The notes below the pieces were generated by a model that was given only the letters and a program-made list of their open reading frames with translations, made no database searches and was not told the origin of the DNA. A stretch of DNA of 64,000 nt from Armillaria gallica (Eukaryota; Basidiomycota; Agaricomycetes; Agaricales; Physalacriaceae): assembly GCA_037576215.1 (NCBI GenBank), contig JBANDB010000003.1, positions 248,001 through 312,000 of the forward strand, written 5' to 3'. This document shows, piece after piece, positions 62,414 to 64,000 of the stretch. The stretch's first letter is position 1. The number at the start of each line of letters is the position of its first letter. The position numbers and the translations under genes were made by a program.

Positions 62414-62601
62414 ATTAGTGTATGTCAAAGCAGAGATTGAATGACGAGTCAAGCAAATGTGTAGTGATCGAGATCGGCATTTAAATATAATACAAACAAA
62501 CAAACATCGGTAGTTGCCCGATTTGGCACGTGAAATCTTTCTTTTTTTATTCTTTTTCTCCTTTTGGGGCCTCTGATACCCAGTGAAATGGATGGAAAAC
62601 C

Positions 62602-62790
62602 AAATGATGATGGTAGATAAGGATGAAAATAGCCGGAGCTTCGGTAATCAACAAATGGCAGCCAGCAAGCCGGGAGACGGGCCAGGGGCCAGGATGTCAG
62701 CAATTACCATCACCTTCGGATCCATGCCAGCTTCCTCTGTCTGCCAAGGCACTGTCTAACTGATAGGTTGCATCTCTTGTATCAGTTTCA
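62602..62790 (-). promoter_or_regulatory. Promoter half separated from the Argonaute remnant
   Basis: Matches 3280-3105 (for example GGATGAAAAT, AATCAA(C/T)AAATGGCA, GGGAGA(C/T)GGGCC). Its continuation is at 56651-56590 on the other side of the transposon. The TATA box seen in the 3.2-kb copy is not preserved here. Confidence 0.65.
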
Positions 62791-63207
62791 ACGACATACT
62801 GTATTGGAGAGACTGACATGAGACTGGGCAGGCCCCACAAAATCTGTAGAACAGCACAAACCTAAGAACTTGAGAAATCATAAAAACACACATGGCGTCA
62901 CGTTCTGGATGCTACGACTAAGTGTCTTTATGTCTTCATATATCGGATGTTAGGTGCGTGAACTTGCAACCAATTGATTCAATGGTCTTAACAACTGGTT
63001 TATCCAGCATACTGGGCATCATTAAGCCATGAGATGGTCCTCGAGGTTGGCAAATTTGAGCTCTTGAGCACTACAAAACTACAATAAGTCCAGCAAGGAG
63101 CGTCTGATGACCAGTATAGAATCTGTTGAAAAATGATAGAAATAACGAGGCCAGGTCATCATTGCTCGTCTGTACTTGGGCTTTCTGAGGATGGGAAGAA
63201 ATATAGC
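62791..63207. other. Intergenic, nothing recognised
   Basis: No gene or repeat recognised between the promoter half and the MITE. Confidence 0.4.
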
Positions 63208-63724
63208 TACTGTACTATTTCAACCTTATCTTCATGGCTTGTGACATGTTATGCCACATCTTCAGCTGGGAAGATCTTCACAGATCACTGTAGTCTGTGA
63301 CATATTATGTATATCTTCACATTGTAAATTTATTCAGTTGCTGTAGTAGTCTTGTGGCTCAATGCTGTGACTGAGCAGCTAGGTCTCCAGTTCAACTCTT
63401 CTTGAGAGTGACTTTTTGCCATCCATGATGTCATGAAAGGCTGGATTTGCTGAATGGGCCACAGAATCCACCTTTAAGCTGCCAGAACGGAGTCGCCATT
63501 GCTGCATCATCAAACCAAATCACTGGTATGACAGAAATGTCTGGGAACACATGTAGACACTCAAGGAAGGAGTTTTTTGTTATTCTTACAAGAAAAAGAC
63601 ACTATTTTGGAACTTTTTTGTGTCTCTTCACTGAGGCCTGTGACATGTTATCAGATATGCATATCTTCATTTCACAAGCTGCTGTGACCTGTGACATGAA
63701 GATAAGGTCAAAATAGTACAGTAC
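63208..63724. mobile_element. MITE with TACTGTACTATTT termini (about 517 bp)
   Basis: Left end TACTGTACTATTTCAACCTT and the reverse complement of the right end TACTGTACTATTTTGACCTT form inverted repeats that continue through ATCTTCATG. Internal copies of GTGACAT(G/A)TTAT...ATCTTCA occur at 63240, 63296 and 63640. No coding capacity. Shares outer 13 bases with 37097-37462. Confidence 0.65.
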
Positions 63725-64000
63725 AAGCAAAGACATGTTGTTCTTTCCAACCATCACTGGACACTCTGTCGTATCTTTGTTTACCTTCTCTGTAACACTA
63801 CTATATTGCTGAAATAACGAAACAACACATTCGATAACTCGACAAGGCCATTAACAGAAGAAATCTTCATCCCACCCATGGCCCACATGGCACCCGAGAT
63901 TGAGTGTTGCTGAAAGATATTGTAAGTGGCATTTCTTTACTTTTCATTGCATACTGAATATGAAGGAGTCACAGCAGAACTGTCTAGCACCTAGACAGTG
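63725..64000. other. Right edge, nothing recognised
   Basis: Short remaining sequence without recognisable features. Confidence 0.4.

Larger units (their letters stand above)
56652..62601 (+). mobile_element. DNA transposon (5.95 kb) encoding a DDE-type/exonuclease protein
   Basis: Left end GGTTTACCGCCGGTTTCACT and the reverse complement of the right end GGTTTTCCATCCATTTCACT form terminal inverted repeats (19 of the first 24 positions identical, outer GGTTT and inner TTTCACTGGGT exact). The exact 8-bp AAATGATG flanks both sides (56644-56651 and 62602-62609). The paralogous sequence at about 3090-3120 is continuous across the insertion point, confirming the borders. An 8-bp duplication is typical of hAT and also of KDZ/Zisupton-type elements; the protein does not look like hAT. 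Confidence 0.9.

Overview
The window looks like a gene-poor, repeat-rich stretch of a filamentous basidiomycete (Agaricomycetes) genome. The evidence is many 45-60 bp GT-AG introns, a fungal laccase, a fungal-type cytochrome P450, agaricomycete-type HET-domain genes, and several classes of DNA transposon. No bacterial signal (operons, ribosome binding sites, CRISPR) is present. All functional calls come from reading the sequence; no database search was run.

Layout. 0-2 kb: a laccase on the minus strand, cut by the left window edge. 2.2-3.3 kb: a TATA-type promoter and first exon that recurs at 56.6/62.7 kb, with a possible Argonaute 5' fragment. 4.1-5.3 kb: first copy of a degenerate unknown gene (other copies at 25.0 and 32.9 kb), followed by a foldback MITE. 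6.9-9.0 kb: HET gene 1. 11.0-15.2 kb: a complete hAT transposon (terminal inverted repeats, 8-bp target duplication, one premature stop), inserted in an orphan copy of the region that elsewhere precedes a HET gene. 17.2-23.4 kb: an unidentified Ser/Pro-rich gene with repeated exon-sized units, split by a second, internally deleted hAT element. 27.4-29.3 kb: HET gene 2. 35-39 kb: degenerate coding sequence with simple repeats and a MITE. 41.5-41.9 kb: type-B carboxylesterase remnant. 42.2-42.7 kb: solo LTR. 45.2-47.3 kb: a complete 12-exon cytochrome P450. 49.6-51.6 kb: HET gene 3. 52.9-56.6 kb: a MID-PIWI Argonaute remnant on the minus strand. 56.65-62.60 kb: a DNA transposon whose large protein carries an apparent DDE transposase with an inserted 3'-5' exonuclease domain. 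It sits in the 5' leader of the Argonaute remnant. 63.2-63.7 kb: another MITE.

The only apparently intact, non-mobile genes are the laccase (partial by window), the P450 and the three HET paralogs. The rest is transposons and fragments. Most of the TE boundaries can be fixed because the insertion sites are themselves in duplicated sequence, so an empty copy is present elsewhere in the window. The most interesting object is the 5.95-kb transposase/exonuclease element, with an 8-bp AAATGATG target duplication, separating an Argonaute-like gene from its promoter.
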